From JAYEHK01 sp034659475 (GTDB lineage Bacteria; Bacillota; Syntrophomonadia; Syntrophomonadales; Syntrophomonadaceae): a stretch of DNA of 20,634 nt. Position numbers and translations under genes: made by a program. The notes below the pieces were generated by a model. That model saw only the letters and a program-made list of their open reading frames with translations. It made no database searches and was not told the DNA's origin. This document shows positions 6,563-15,013 of the stretch, piece after piece; position 1 is the first letter of the stretch; every line of letters begins with the position of its first letter. The DNA lies in the NCBI GenBank assembly GCA_034659475.1, contig JAYEHK010000057.1:1-20634 (forward strand), given 5' to 3'.

Positions 6563-8926
6563 CTAAAGGCTACCAGGATAATAAATTTGTCCTCTAAGCT
6601 GAATATTATGGTGAATGAAGTTATTCATATTCAGAAGTTGTGTTACTTCATCATAAACTTGGCATTTACCTTCAGGATCTCTAATAGTTAAGATCATACA
6701 AAAATCTTGAAAAAGATCAATACCATTGAGTACAGATTCTCTTTCAATAAAATCCCTATAAAGACCAGTGATTTTTAAGTACCATTTTCTATTTCCAGCT
6801 AACCATTGTTCTTTATTTGCGGGCGTCATATCTCCCAGATCAATGGCATACTTCTTGACAGGGTGAAACTTTAATCCATATTGGGTTAAAAAGCGTTCTT
6901 TCCCAAACATATCTCCAGTGTGTTTATTAAGAACCCTCCGACTGTAACAAGACTGATTTAAAATATTTTTACTGCTGTCGTCACGCCCGATAGGATTTTT
7001 TATAGTTGCCTTTGTCACATCGCGAGAAACTTCATTTTGATATGTACCGAACCCTATTTCTAAGTTTGATTGGCAATACTCTGCAGATTGTTTGTAGTCC
7101 AATATTGGATTATTAACGAGTGTTAAGATAATCTGTCCTCTGAAGAAGCCTCTGGCATCAATCATAGTTTTTGGAAAAGGAAAATCAAATATTTCAATAA
7201 AATTATGGTGTTGTAATGTATCTCTTAAAACTAAGGAAATTTCATTTGGAGAGTTGTATAAAATATCATTTGCCTTTGGGGGGACTCCATAACCCATTTG
7301 TCTTATTCTTTCTGCCATAGATAAATCAATATCGTTTGGATATTGGGCAGCATGTATCATTAATGCTTTTAACATAAGTGGGTCAAACTCTTCATCCATA
7401 GAGTAGAGTAATTCAGATGCTATTCTTGTAACTCTTGGAGTTGAAAAGCTTGTACCACAATCGTGAGAAATTTTTCCATTTGGCAATATAGAAGGAACAC
7501 CGTGTTTTATGAGCTTTCCTGTATTTGTACCAGCATTACCACCGATATGTACCAAATCCGGCTTTACAATATAACTTGGGCCAGGGCCAACACGGGTAAA
7601 AGGAGAAGGCATATTTACGTCAGCCATGTCTGAATCCTCTTTTTTATCAGTAATTGATCCGACGACGACTGACCTCACGGAGTCCGCTGATTGTGCAATT
7701 CTGCTTTTAGGAAGGTTATTCACAAAATTTGTACAATTACCTGCAGATTTAATAATTAAAACATTATTTTCATCTTGAATGCTATCTAAGGCAATTCCAA
7801 AATCAGAAAAGCTATCAATATCAGCTTCAATCCTAGTACCCAATGATAAATTCCAAATTTTTATTCTGTCAGAATTAGTTTCAATAGCTTCTCTAATATG
7901 CTCTACCAATTCGTCTTGATAGATTCTACATTTATTAGGGTCTGGATAAACTGTAGCGTCAAATAGTTTTACACCCAAGCATTCAGTGGTTTGTCCATGG
8001 TTTAATTCATCTCCGTATAAAATGATGCCTGATACGAACGTTCCGTGATTCGTGTTTACATAATCAACGGGATAATTAGTATGCGATTCTGTGTCTAGCC
8101 ACGGCTCCAAATACTTATTTGGGGAAATACCTGAATCGAGGACACCTACGATGGGATATACTTCTTCATCGAGTGGTTGCTTTTCTGGGATGTTATTTTC
8201 TTCAGGCAAAGTGTCTAAAGTTATTTCATAGAAAGGCATTGGCTCAATGGAAAAAAGTCCTTCGAAATCTTCTAGATCTTCAAGTTGTTTTGCGGAATCT
8301 AATGTAACGTCATATATAATCAGATCAGATGAATATTTTGTCTTTTTATTAATTGTAATATTACTGGCTTTGCAATTTTGTTCAAAGATAATTCGAGCCA
8401 TATTATTTAGATCATAGTCATTATAATCTAATAATTTTACTTTGTATGGATCTGATAAATTTTCAGATTTCTTGATGTATGGACGGAATAACCCCATTTC
8501 TTCTATTGCAGAAATAATATATGCATTAGTGTCTGGACTAGAAAAGATGGTTTGCATATTGTTAAGTAATTGCTCCGTTCCTACTTGAGCCAATACTGTA
8601 TCTTTAGAATAAAATCCAATAACATTATTATTATTATCGTTTTCCAAAACATCAACAATGGCTCTTCTGTGAGACTTTGCAATAGCATCGGGTATGACTG
8701 ACATTGTCATGATTAGGGGGAGTTGGTACTTTGTTTGAGCTTTTCTAGATCGAAACGTACTTTTTAAATCCGTTATATTTGTGGATAGGATTCTCGATCT
8801 TTGAAGTAGTTGTTCGCCACGCAAAATCCAACCGTAAGTGTTGTTATTACCGCTTCCTTCTGTATCTCTGTCATCGATTTCTTTCCTTTTCTCGAAAATT
8901 TTTATGGGTAAATATTTTTCACTCAT
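6563..8926 (-). CDS. ietS: Subtilisin-like serine protease of an IetAS-type defence pair
   Basis: This is a 787-residue cytoplasmic S8-family protease with no signal peptide. The catalytic triad is present: D264 in VGVLDSG, H294 in NHGTFVSG and S493 in CGTSFSTP, with the oxyanion Asn N397 in SAGNC. A long N-terminal region (about 1-255) and a C-terminal region (about 550-787) flank the protease fold, as in large phage-defence subtilases. It lies 2 bp downstream of an AAA ATPase gene on the same strand, and its ribosome binding site (AAAGGA) lies within the end of that gene. This ATPase-protease order matches IetAS, reported as an anti-phage system. I assign it by motifs and layout, not by alignment. 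Activation by the ATPase partner is inference. Confidence 0.8.
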   Translation of the reverse strand: MSEKYLPIKIFEKRKEIDDRDTEGSGNNNTYGWILRGEQLLQRSRILSTNITDLKSTFRSRKAQTKYQLPLIMTMSVIPDAIAKSHRRAIVDVLENDNNNNVIGFYSKDTVLAQVGTEQLLNNMQTIFSSPDTNAYIISAIEEMGLFRPYIKKSENLSDPYKVKLLDYNDYDLNNMARIIFEQNCKASNITINKKTKYSSDLIIYDVTLDSAKQLEDLEDFEGLFSIEPMPFYEITLDTLPEENNIPEKQPLDEEVYPIVGVLDSGISPNKYLEPWLDTESHTNYPVDYVNTNHGTFVSGIILYGDELNHGQTTECLGVKLFDATVYPDPNKCRIYQDELVEHIREAIETNSDRIKIWNLSLGTRIEADIDSFSDFGIALDSIQDENNVLIIKSAGNCTNFVNNLPKSRIAQSADSVRSVVVGSITDKKEDSDMADVNMPSPFTRVGPGPSYIVKPDLVHIGGNAGTNTGKLIKHGVPSILPNGKISHDCGTSFSTPRVTRIASELLYSMDEEFDPLMLKALMIHAAQYPNDIDLSMAERIRQMGYGVPPKANDILYNSPNEISLVLRDTLQHHNFIEIFDFPFPKTMIDARGFFRGQIILTLVNNPILDYKQSAEYCQSNLEIGFGTYQNEVSRDVTKATIKNPIGRDDSSKNILNQSCYSRRVLNKHTGDMFGKERFLTQYGLKFHPVKKYAIDLGDMTPANKEQWLAGNRKWYLKITGLYRDFIERESVLNGIDLFQDFCMILTIRDPEGKCQVYDEVTQLLNMNNFIHHNIQLRGQIYYPGSL

Positions 8927-8928
8927 TT

Positions 8929-10026
8929 CTATTCATCCTTTCCTAATGCATTTCTGATTTGTCGTACTGATATACCGAAATACTTCGCAGCAATCCCTTG
9001 CTGAACCCCATTTGTACACATAAAATTAATCATGTCCTCTTGAGAAAAATCCCCATGATTTTTAAATAAGTAAATTTCTATAATTAGATCTATAAATTGG
9101 ATTTCTGATTTATTGTATATTACAAATTTTTTAATGGCATTTTGAGAGATGGCTTTAACATCAGCATATGAACTGCCTAAAAGCAAAGAAGTTATAACTA
9201 ACATTTTCTTTTTATCGTCTAGGAAATCACATTCAAAACTCTTAAACATTAAATTAATGTGTTGCTGAAGTTCATTTTCTGTTGGGTTGGGGATCTCAAT
9301 AACACTTTGAAATCTGCGCCATATAGCGGAGTCTAAAAGATCTTGGTGGTTTGTAGCAGCTATTAAAATACTATCTTTACAATACTCATCAATATTTTGA
9401 AGCAAACTATTTACAACACGTTTTAATTCTCCCATTTCGTATTTGTCATCTCGAGCTTTAGCTATTGCATCAAATTCATCTAAAAATAGAACGCAGGGCT
9501 GTCTTTTAGCATAGTCAAAAATTCTTCTCAAATTTTTTGAGGTGTTTCCTAATAGTGAAGAAACAAGAGTGTCTAATCGCGCAGTTACAATCGGTAAACC
9601 AATTTCAAATGCGATGTAATGGGCAACACTTGTTTTTCCGCACCCGGGAGGTCCATAAAGCAATAAAGAAAGAGGGAATTCTAGACCATGTTGTATCAAC
9701 TTATCGCGATTATTAATGGTGTCTCTAAAATCCTGTAGCTTCATATTCACAGCCTCTGGTAGAACTAAAGCTGAAGAATCAAATGATTCGCGAGAAAAAT
9801 CCACGATACTCATTCTGCTTTCTTGATCAACAGGAGGAGCTATCAGGCTATCCATAGAGGTAATTTCAGTTGATTTTTTGCTTAGAATGCTTAATATTTT
9901 GCTACTTGCTTTCTCCTCGCCTGTATTATTAAGCTTAGAAGCAAGAAGTTGAGAAAAGCTTCTTACCTTATTGCGATCACCATCTAATCCAGCTTCTATA
10001 ATTTTTGTTATTTCGGAGTAATACAT
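8929..10026 (-). CDS. ietA: AAA+ ATPase of an IetAS-type defence pair, with C-terminal HTH-like segment
   Basis: The 365 residues contain Walker A GPPGCGKT at 125-132, Walker B VLFLDEFD at 179-186, sensor 1 ATN at 224-226 and an arginine-finger pair R237-R238 (SAIWRRF). This is a classic single AAA domain of the FtsH/spastin-like subgroup. The last 30 residues (VQQGIAAKYFGISVRQIRNAL) read like a helix-turn-helix, so the protein might also touch DNA. In the IetAS model the ATPase controls or delivers substrates to the downstream protease. The start ATG is at 10026; no strong Shine-Dalgarno is seen (GGTGAT about 9 bp upstream). A possible minus-strand -10 TACAAT lies at 10058-10063 with a poor -35. 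Upstream is a row of periodic CGTA motifs. Confidence 0.8.
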   Translation of the reverse strand: MYYSEITKIIEAGLDGDRNKVRSFSQLLASKLNNTGEEKASSKILSILSKKSTEITSMDSLIAPPVDQESRMSIVDFSRESFDSSALVLPEAVNMKLQDFRDTINNRDKLIQHGLEFPLSLLLYGPPGCGKTSVAHYIAFEIGLPIVTARLDTLVSSLLGNTSKNLRRIFDYAKRQPCVLFLDEFDAIAKARDDKYEMGELKRVVNSLLQNIDEYCKDSILIAATNHQDLLDSAIWRRFQSVIEIPNPTENELQQHINLMFKSFECDFLDDKKKMLVITSLLLGSSYADVKAISQNAIKKFVIYNKSEIQFIDLIIEIYLFKNHGDFSQEDMINFMCTNGVQQGIAAKYFGISVRQIRNALGKDE

Positions 10027-10090
10027 TGTTGGATCACCATCACTTATTTTTGTTTTTATTGTAGCATGAATGAATTAAATTGTATATAAA

Positions 10091-10160
10091 AACGTAATAT
10101 ATTTACAAAAATCGTAATGTATAATACGATAAACGTAAAATTATAATAAAAAGCGTATTA
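10091..10160. repeat. Four CGTA-centred motifs at 20-21 bp spacing (operator or iteron-like)
   Basis: CGTA cores at 10093, 10113, 10134 and 10154 lie in very AT-rich DNA with a similar surround (roughly ANCGTAAT followed by TATAA-like sequence). A reverse copy (TACG) at 10125 gives a local dyad with 10113. The spacing equals two helical turns, which would place bound proteins on one face. The array lies between the ietA start and the structured region. The function is unknown. Confidence 0.5.
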
Positions 10161-10284
10161 ATCATTTGGAGGATAAATATTATACAAGACTCGGAGTTAT
10201 CGGATGTTGGGTAGGGAAGCATGAAAAGTGGATTTAACACCTGAGGGTGATTGATGATAAGGTGTGTAATTTTTATATAACGGA

Positions 10285-11200
10285 AATAGTTGTACAGGCC
10301 GGTATGAAATTTTCCTCATGCCCGGTATGCTGTTGCTATCTAGTAATGACTGCCCCTGGGACGGATCCAGTCCAGACCATAAACAAGTCCACTTATTTGC
10401 GCGCTATTCGGACGGGTGACCAGCGGAAGCCGGTCCGCGACCCTATCCCCAAGTTGGATTAGACGAAGAAAAGGCGAGCGTAGGGATGAATATAATAAGC
10501 CAGTCTGGCAAGACCGTAATGCCAGTCCTGTGAGGACGGTAATCGCTCTGCGAGACTCCATAGGAGTCGGGCCGGTATAAGAACAATGGGCAGGGTGTCC
10601 CTTATACCGAACGGAAGATGCAGGGCGGAGGGCCGCGCTCATCTGCAAACGATGCGCAGCCAGGCAGGAGCGCGCCGATGGGGTAGCCTGTAGCCCTGGT
10701 CTGGAGCACCCTGCGGGTACAACTGATGCTCCCTTTGGTCGCTATTTAGGACGTGGGATAGCAGGGATCGCCAGTGGTCTATCCTATAAATAACATCCGG
10801 GAACATGGAGGCGAGAGCGGAACGAAGTGCAGCCGCTTCGCTGTTCCTCGACTACTGAACGAAAGGCGATGTCCGGAGCCGGCTGGTACATCCATCCCCG
10901 GTGCCAGCCAAAGGGAACAGGGTTCGGACATGGCTTACTGGCCAGAGCGATAGTTTTAGCTTGATTTGGTTTGCTGGTACTGGTTGTTCCAGCAAACATA
11001 CTGCTTTCAGCTTGTTGAACGCAAGGATTAAGTAGAACTTTGGATCAGATGTAAAGTCAACTGATAGGGATCTAGTTAAATAGTGGTCTAACAATTTATA
11101 TAAACGGCTGTTAAAGAAGGTAAAAAGGTGTAAAAGTGAGAAGTATTATAGGTGAAAGTTAGTGCCACATATCCTCAAGGGAGTATCCCACGTGATGGTA
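10285..11200 (+). ncRNA. Candidate large structured non-coding RNA (about 0.9 kb)
   Basis: The 1286-bp gap between the divergent ietA and helicase genes contains an abrupt GC-richer block with no convincing protein. Hairpins read directly include GTCCT/AGGAC (10525, 10533), GACTCC/GGAGTC with a 3-nt loop (10554, 10563), GGTATAAG/CTTATACC (10574, 10601), GGAGCA/TGCTCC (10703, 10727), GGATAG/CTATCC (10756, 10779), ATGTCCG/CGGACAT (10869, 10925) enclosing GGCTGGTAC/GTGCCAGCC (10881, 10901), and TTTGCTGG/CCAGCAAA (10970, 10989). A perfect 10-bp long-range pairing joins 10751-10760 and 11184-11193, as an alternative to the local stem. A U-G pair in the 10881 stem favours the plus strand. Size and density resemble ornate large RNAs (GOLLD, ROOL, OLE classes), but I cannot assign one. 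The boundaries are approximate. The flanks (10161-10284 and 11201-11312) show no gene. Confidence 0.45.
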
Positions 11201-11312
11201 AGTGAAAAACGGATCATATTTTAACTTGGCAATGCCTACATCATCCCTAAAAAATCCAAATAAAAAGGGAAGACAGAGGAACGCCAAGATTACTAAATAG
11301 AATGAGGCAGTA

Positions 11313-14300
11313 ATGATGATGAAACCACCGAAAATGCTTGATAATAAACGAAATGGTAAGGTGAGTGACGAGCTCAGAGAAAACCTCCGTAAAGGATCGA
11401 AGCTTTCTGTTATAACAGCTTATTTTACAATCTATGCTTTTAATGACCTGAAAAAAGAGCTATCAAAAATTGATAAAATGCGCTTTATATTTACCGAACC
11501 TACCTTTGTAAAAAAAGACAGGGAGCTGATCAGAGAGTACTATATCGCCAAAAACGAAAAAAATATCTCGGGTAACGAATTTGAAATAAAGTTGCGCAAT
11601 GAGCTAAAGCAATCCCACATCGCTAGAGAGTGTGCAGAATGGCTAAAAGAAAAGGTTGAAATAAAATCCCTTAAACAGCCCAATCATGCACAACCACGTC
11701 TTATTTACATAGAAAATCCAGATGACAATATCTCCATAAACGGTACCGTTGACTTTACATCTGATGGACTTGGCATCACCAATTCCAACCGGATTGACAG
11801 TAATATGTGCATCTATGGGAAAGACTTTACCCTGCACTTTTTGAAAATGTTTGACGAGCTTTGGGATGATGAAACGGCGGTAGAAGATGTCAAACAAAAA
11901 GTCCTGGATCAAATGCAGATACTCTATAAAGAGAACACGCCGGAGTTCATCTATTTCGTAACCCTTTACAATATCTTCAGCCAGTACCTTGATGAGCTGA
12001 CGGAAGAACGTATTGTCAGAAGTGGTACCGGCTTTAAGGATTCGATGATCTGGAATAAGCTGTATCGGTTCCAAAAAGACGGCGTCATGGGTGCCATTGA
12101 TAAGATTGAAAAGTACAACGGCTGCATTATTGCCGATAGTGTAGGACTAGGAAAAACCTTTACCGCCCTGGCGGTGATCAAGTACTATGAATCGAGAAAT
12201 GACCGGGTGCTAGTGTTGGTGCCCAAAAAACTTCGAGAGAATTGGACCATCTACACCCGCAACGACAAACTTAATATATTCGAGAAAGATCGGTTCCGCT
12301 ACGACGTGCTAAACCATACCGATCTTACCAGGTATACCGGTAAATCTGGAGATATCAACCTAGAAACGATCAACTGGCAGAACTATGATCTGGTGGTTAT
12401 CGATGAGTCCCATAATTTCAGGAACAATCAGGCAGCGAAAAATCGAGTTACGCGTTATCAACGCTTGATGAACGATATTATCAAATCCGGTGTTAAGACA
12501 AAAGTTTTAATGCTATCTGCTACACCTGTAAACAACCGCATGAACGATATCAAAAACCAGATTTCTTTCATTACCGAGGGTAACGACAAAGCGTTTGCTG
12601 ATCTAGGGCTTAACAGTATTGAACAGGTTCTGCGTAAGTCTCAGGCGGTATTCAACAAATGGTCAAAGTTCCCGGATGAAGAGCGTAGCACCGATTCCTT
12701 TGTGGAAATGATGGACATTGACTATTTCAAGCTTTTGGATACGGTTACCATTGCACGATCAAGAAAGCATATCGAGAAATACTACAACATGGAGGAAATC
12801 GGAAAGTTCCCAACTAGAAGAAAGCCTCAAAATATCTATGCAGACATTGACCTGCAAAAGGAGTTTCCTCCCCTTGAAAAAGTGAATAAAAGCATCAAAA
12901 ATTTACAAATGGCGGTTTATTCTCCCCTTGCTTATATCCTGCCAGAGCATAGAGGGAAATATAGTAAAAAATATGATATGAGCGTTGCCAGTGGCCAATC
13001 GGTATTTAGACAAACCGACCGAGAAAACCAGCTGGTAAATTTGATGCGGGTTAATCTGCTAAAACGCATGGAAAGCTCCATTCATTCCTTTGCTCTGACC
13101 GTATCCAAAATACTTCAACAGGTTGATAATGCGCTTGAAAAGATCAACGAAAAGCAGTTTGACTATGATCCGAACATTGATATATCTGAGATAGACTTTG
13201 AAAACGAAAATCAATATGATGATTTGATGTTTGGGAATAAGGTCAAAGTAATGCTGCAGGATATGGACCTTATTAAATGGGAACAGGAATTGAGAGCAGA
13301 CAAAGAGCGCTTGGAACGCTTGTTGCTTGAAGCCAAAAAGGTAAGCCCGGTTCGTGATGCCAAGCTAGAACTACTCAAAGCGATGATCCAGGAGAAGATC
13401 AAGCACCCGATCAATGGTGATAATAAGAAGCTACTCATATTTACCGCCTTTTCGGATACAGCTAATTATCTATACGATAATCTCGCCGACTGGATGAAAG
13501 CTGAATATAAACTGCACATGGCTATGGTTACCGGCTCAGACGTTAACAGAACTACACTAAAATCACTGAAGAGAAAAGATCTAAATTCCATACTGACAAG
13601 CTTTTCACCGCGCTCCAAGGAAAGGAATAAAATCTACCCGGAAATGACAGAAGAGATCGATGTGCTCATTGGAACGGACTGTATTTCCGAAGGGCAGAAC
13701 CTTCAGGACTGTGATTTTGTAATCAACTACGATATTCATTGGAATCCGGTACGGATCATCCAGCGCTTTGGACGTATTGACCGGATCGGTTCGGTGAATG
13801 ATGAAGTACAGTTGGTTAACTTCTGGCCCAATATGGAGCTAGACGAATATATCCACCTAGAGAACCGGGTGAAAGGTAGAATGGTTGTACTTGATATATC
13901 GGCAACGGGTGAGGAAAACGTAATTGAGTATAACGAAACCAAAGAAATGAACGATTTGGAATACCGCAAGAAACAGCTGGTCAAACTTAAAGATAAAGTT
14001 ATGGATCTGGAGGATATATCAGGAGGTATATCCATAACTGACCTTACCTTTAACGATTTTAAAATCGATCTGATGGAATACATGAAGAATAGCCGTGAAG
14101 AACTCGAACAAACTCCCAATGGGATGTATGCCATTACCAGGCCAGATGAAACACTAAGAGATGTCATCAAGCCTGGTGTGATTTTCACCTTGAAACAGAT
14201 TAAGGGTTATGAACAGACCAAAGAATTAAATTCTCTTTTTCCGTATTTCATGGTATATATAGCGGATGATCGAGAAGTCAGATATAGCTATTTACACGTT

Positions 14301-14573
14301 AAAAAGCAGCTGGACTTCTATAAAAAGCTCTGCTCTGGCTCCAACGTGATAGCGGATGACCTGGTGAAAGCCTTTAACATGGAAACCAATGACGGCAGGA
14401 ACATGAAGCAGTATTCAGATCTGCTGGAAGCAGCCATCGAAAATATAATGGGTAAGAAAGAAGAACTGGGGGTTGCCAGTCTCTTCTCAAAGGGCGGGAC
14501 AACCTTACAAAAGAGTTTGTTTTCAGGTATTGAAGAATTTGAAATGGTAAGCTTTTTGATAGTTAAGAGTTAA
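11313..14573 (+). CDS. PLD-domain SNF2/DEAD-like helicase of a restriction-modification-type cluster
   Basis: This 1086-residue protein has an N-terminal phospholipase-D-like region (SVITAYFTIYAF at about 32-43, later INGTVDFTSDGLG at 142-154). A superfamily 2 helicase follows: FQKDGV at 253-258, Walker A DSVGLGKT at 275-282, Walker B DESH at 364-367, motif III LSATP, and motif VI QRFGRIDR at about 817-824. It should be an ATP-driven DNA translocase. PLD-SNF2 helicases beside DUF4391 and a Mod methyltransferase form a recurrent defence cluster, where the helicase probably replaces or complements Res. Three tandem ATGs (11313, 11316, 11319) follow GAGG at 11304; the second is best spaced. The stop codon lies inside an inserted TTAAGAG repeat, so the last residues (about SFLIVKS) may not be ancestral. 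Confidence 0.85.
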   Translation: MMMKPPKMLDNKRNGKVSDELRENLRKGSKLSVITAYFTIYAFNDLKKELSKIDKMRFIFTEPTFVKKDRELIREYYIAKNEKNISGNEFEIKLRNELKQSHIARECAEWLKEKVEIKSLKQPNHAQPRLIYIENPDDNISINGTVDFTSDGLGITNSNRIDSNMCIYGKDFTLHFLKMFDELWDDETAVEDVKQKVLDQMQILYKENTPEFIYFVTLYNIFSQYLDELTEERIVRSGTGFKDSMIWNKLYRFQKDGVMGAIDKIEKYNGCIIADSVGLGKTFTALAVIKYYESRNDRVLVLVPKKLRENWTIYTRNDKLNIFEKDRFRYDVLNHTDLTRYTGKSGDINLETINWQNYDLVVIDESHNFRNNQAAKNRVTRYQRLMNDIIKSGVKTKVLMLSATPVNNRMNDIKNQISFITEGNDKAFADLGLNSIEQVLRKSQAVFNKWSKFPDEERSTDSFVEMMDIDYFKLLDTVTIARSRKHIEKYYNMEEIGKFPTRRKPQNIYADIDLQKEFPPLEKVNKSIKNLQMAVYSPLAYILPEHRGKYSKKYDMSVASGQSVFRQTDRENQLVNLMRVNLLKRMESSIHSFALTVSKILQQVDNALEKINEKQFDYDPNIDISEIDFENENQYDDLMFGNKVKVMLQDMDLIKWEQELRADKERLERLLLEAKKVSPVRDAKLELLKAMIQEKIKHPINGDNKKLLIFTAFSDTANYLYDNLADWMKAEYKLHMAMVTGSDVNRTTLKSLKRKDLNSILTSFSPRSKERNKIYPEMTEEIDVLIGTDCISEGQNLQDCDFVINYDIHWNPVRIIQRFGRIDRIGSVNDEVQLVNFWPNMELDEYIHLENRVKGRMVVLDISATGEENVIEYNETKEMNDLEYRKKQLVKLKDKVMDLEDISGGISITDLTFNDFKIDLMEYMKNSREELEQTPNGMYAITRPDETLRDVIKPGVIFTLKQIKGYEQTKELNSLFPYFMVYIADDREVRYSYLHVKKQLDFYKKLCSGSNVIADDLVKAFNMETNDGRNMKQYSDLLEAAIENIMGKKEELGVASLFSKGGTTLQKSLFSGIEEFEMVSFLIVKS

Positions 14574-14996
14574 GAGTTAAGAGTTAAGAATGGGGGAGCG
14601 ATGATATGAGCATGGGGGTTGTTTATGATAAGAGTACAGCGTTTGCGATTAGGATAATTAAGCTTTATAAATATCTTAGTGATGAGAAGAAGGAGTTTGT
14701 TTTATCCAAGCAATTACTTAGGAGTGGTACCAGCATAGGGGCAAATGTTCGAGAAGCTACTTTTGCGCAGAGTAAGAGAGATTTTTTATCCAAAATGAAT
14801 ATAGCACTAAAGGAAGTAGCAGAAACAGAGTATTAGCTGGAACTGCTATACAAAACCCAATATATAAACCAAAAACAAAACGAAAGCATAAATAACGATT
14901 GCATCGAAATTAAAAAGCTTTTACACGCCATAGTAAAAACTACTAAAACAACTCTTAACCCTTAACTCTTAACCCTTAACTCTTAACTTTTAACTA
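14560..14996. mobile_element. IVP cassette bounded by TTAAGAG inverted repeats
   Basis: The left arm (14560-14589) is TAG followed by four tandem TTAAGA(G) units. The right arm, within 14951-14996, is its inverted complement with two mismatches over 30 bp and extra degenerate units. Between them lies only the four-helix-bundle gene. The left arm supplies the stop of the upstream helicase gene, and the right arm supplies the natural stop of the cassette gene. No target duplication is evident. The unit splits a defence operon, and related sequence recurs in two neighbouring genes. Mobility is inferred. Confidence 0.6.
14606..14965 (+). pseudogene. Four-helix-bundle protein (23S rRNA IVP/S23 family), interrupted by an amber codon
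   Basis: An open frame of 76 residues ends at TAG (14834-14836), just after AETEY. The same frame continues with LELLYKTQYINQ and on to NDCIEIKKLLHAIVKTTK, ending at TAA 14963-14965. The whole would be about 119 residues, the usual size of the IVP/four-helix-bundle family, whose signature is visible (LLRSGTSIGANVREA at residues 38-52, then ETEYWLELL). The TAG occupies the usual Trp position, so TGG to TAG is the simplest change. The family's function is unknown; members occur in 23S rRNA intervening sequences, and the fold is shared with diversity-generating-retroelement Avd. The start ATG at 14606 follows GGGGGAG. A 76-residue truncated product is the alternative reading. Confidence 0.75.
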
Positions 14997-15013
14997 CAGA
15001 AGGGCGGTTAATT

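Noticed and set aside
8119..8307. 62-codon plus-strand frame within the protease gene
   Set aside because: It is a shadow of the minus-strand subtilase, which has an intact catalytic triad across this region.
10247..10648. Open frames of 71 and 102 codons (+ and - strands) within the GC-richer block
   Set aside because: They lack ribosome binding sites, overlap each other and the hairpins, and show no recognisable family. The low stop density follows from composition.
10285..11300. ORF-less group II intron
   Set aside because: I found no convincing GTGYG 5' end paired with a domain V (AGC...GAAA...GTT) and 3' AY end, and no reverse transcriptase. It remains an alternative that a covariance search would settle.
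14951..14996. Tandem TTAAG repeats as a CRISPR or telomere-like array
   Set aside because: Units are 7 bp with no spacers, and they form inverted cassette borders instead.
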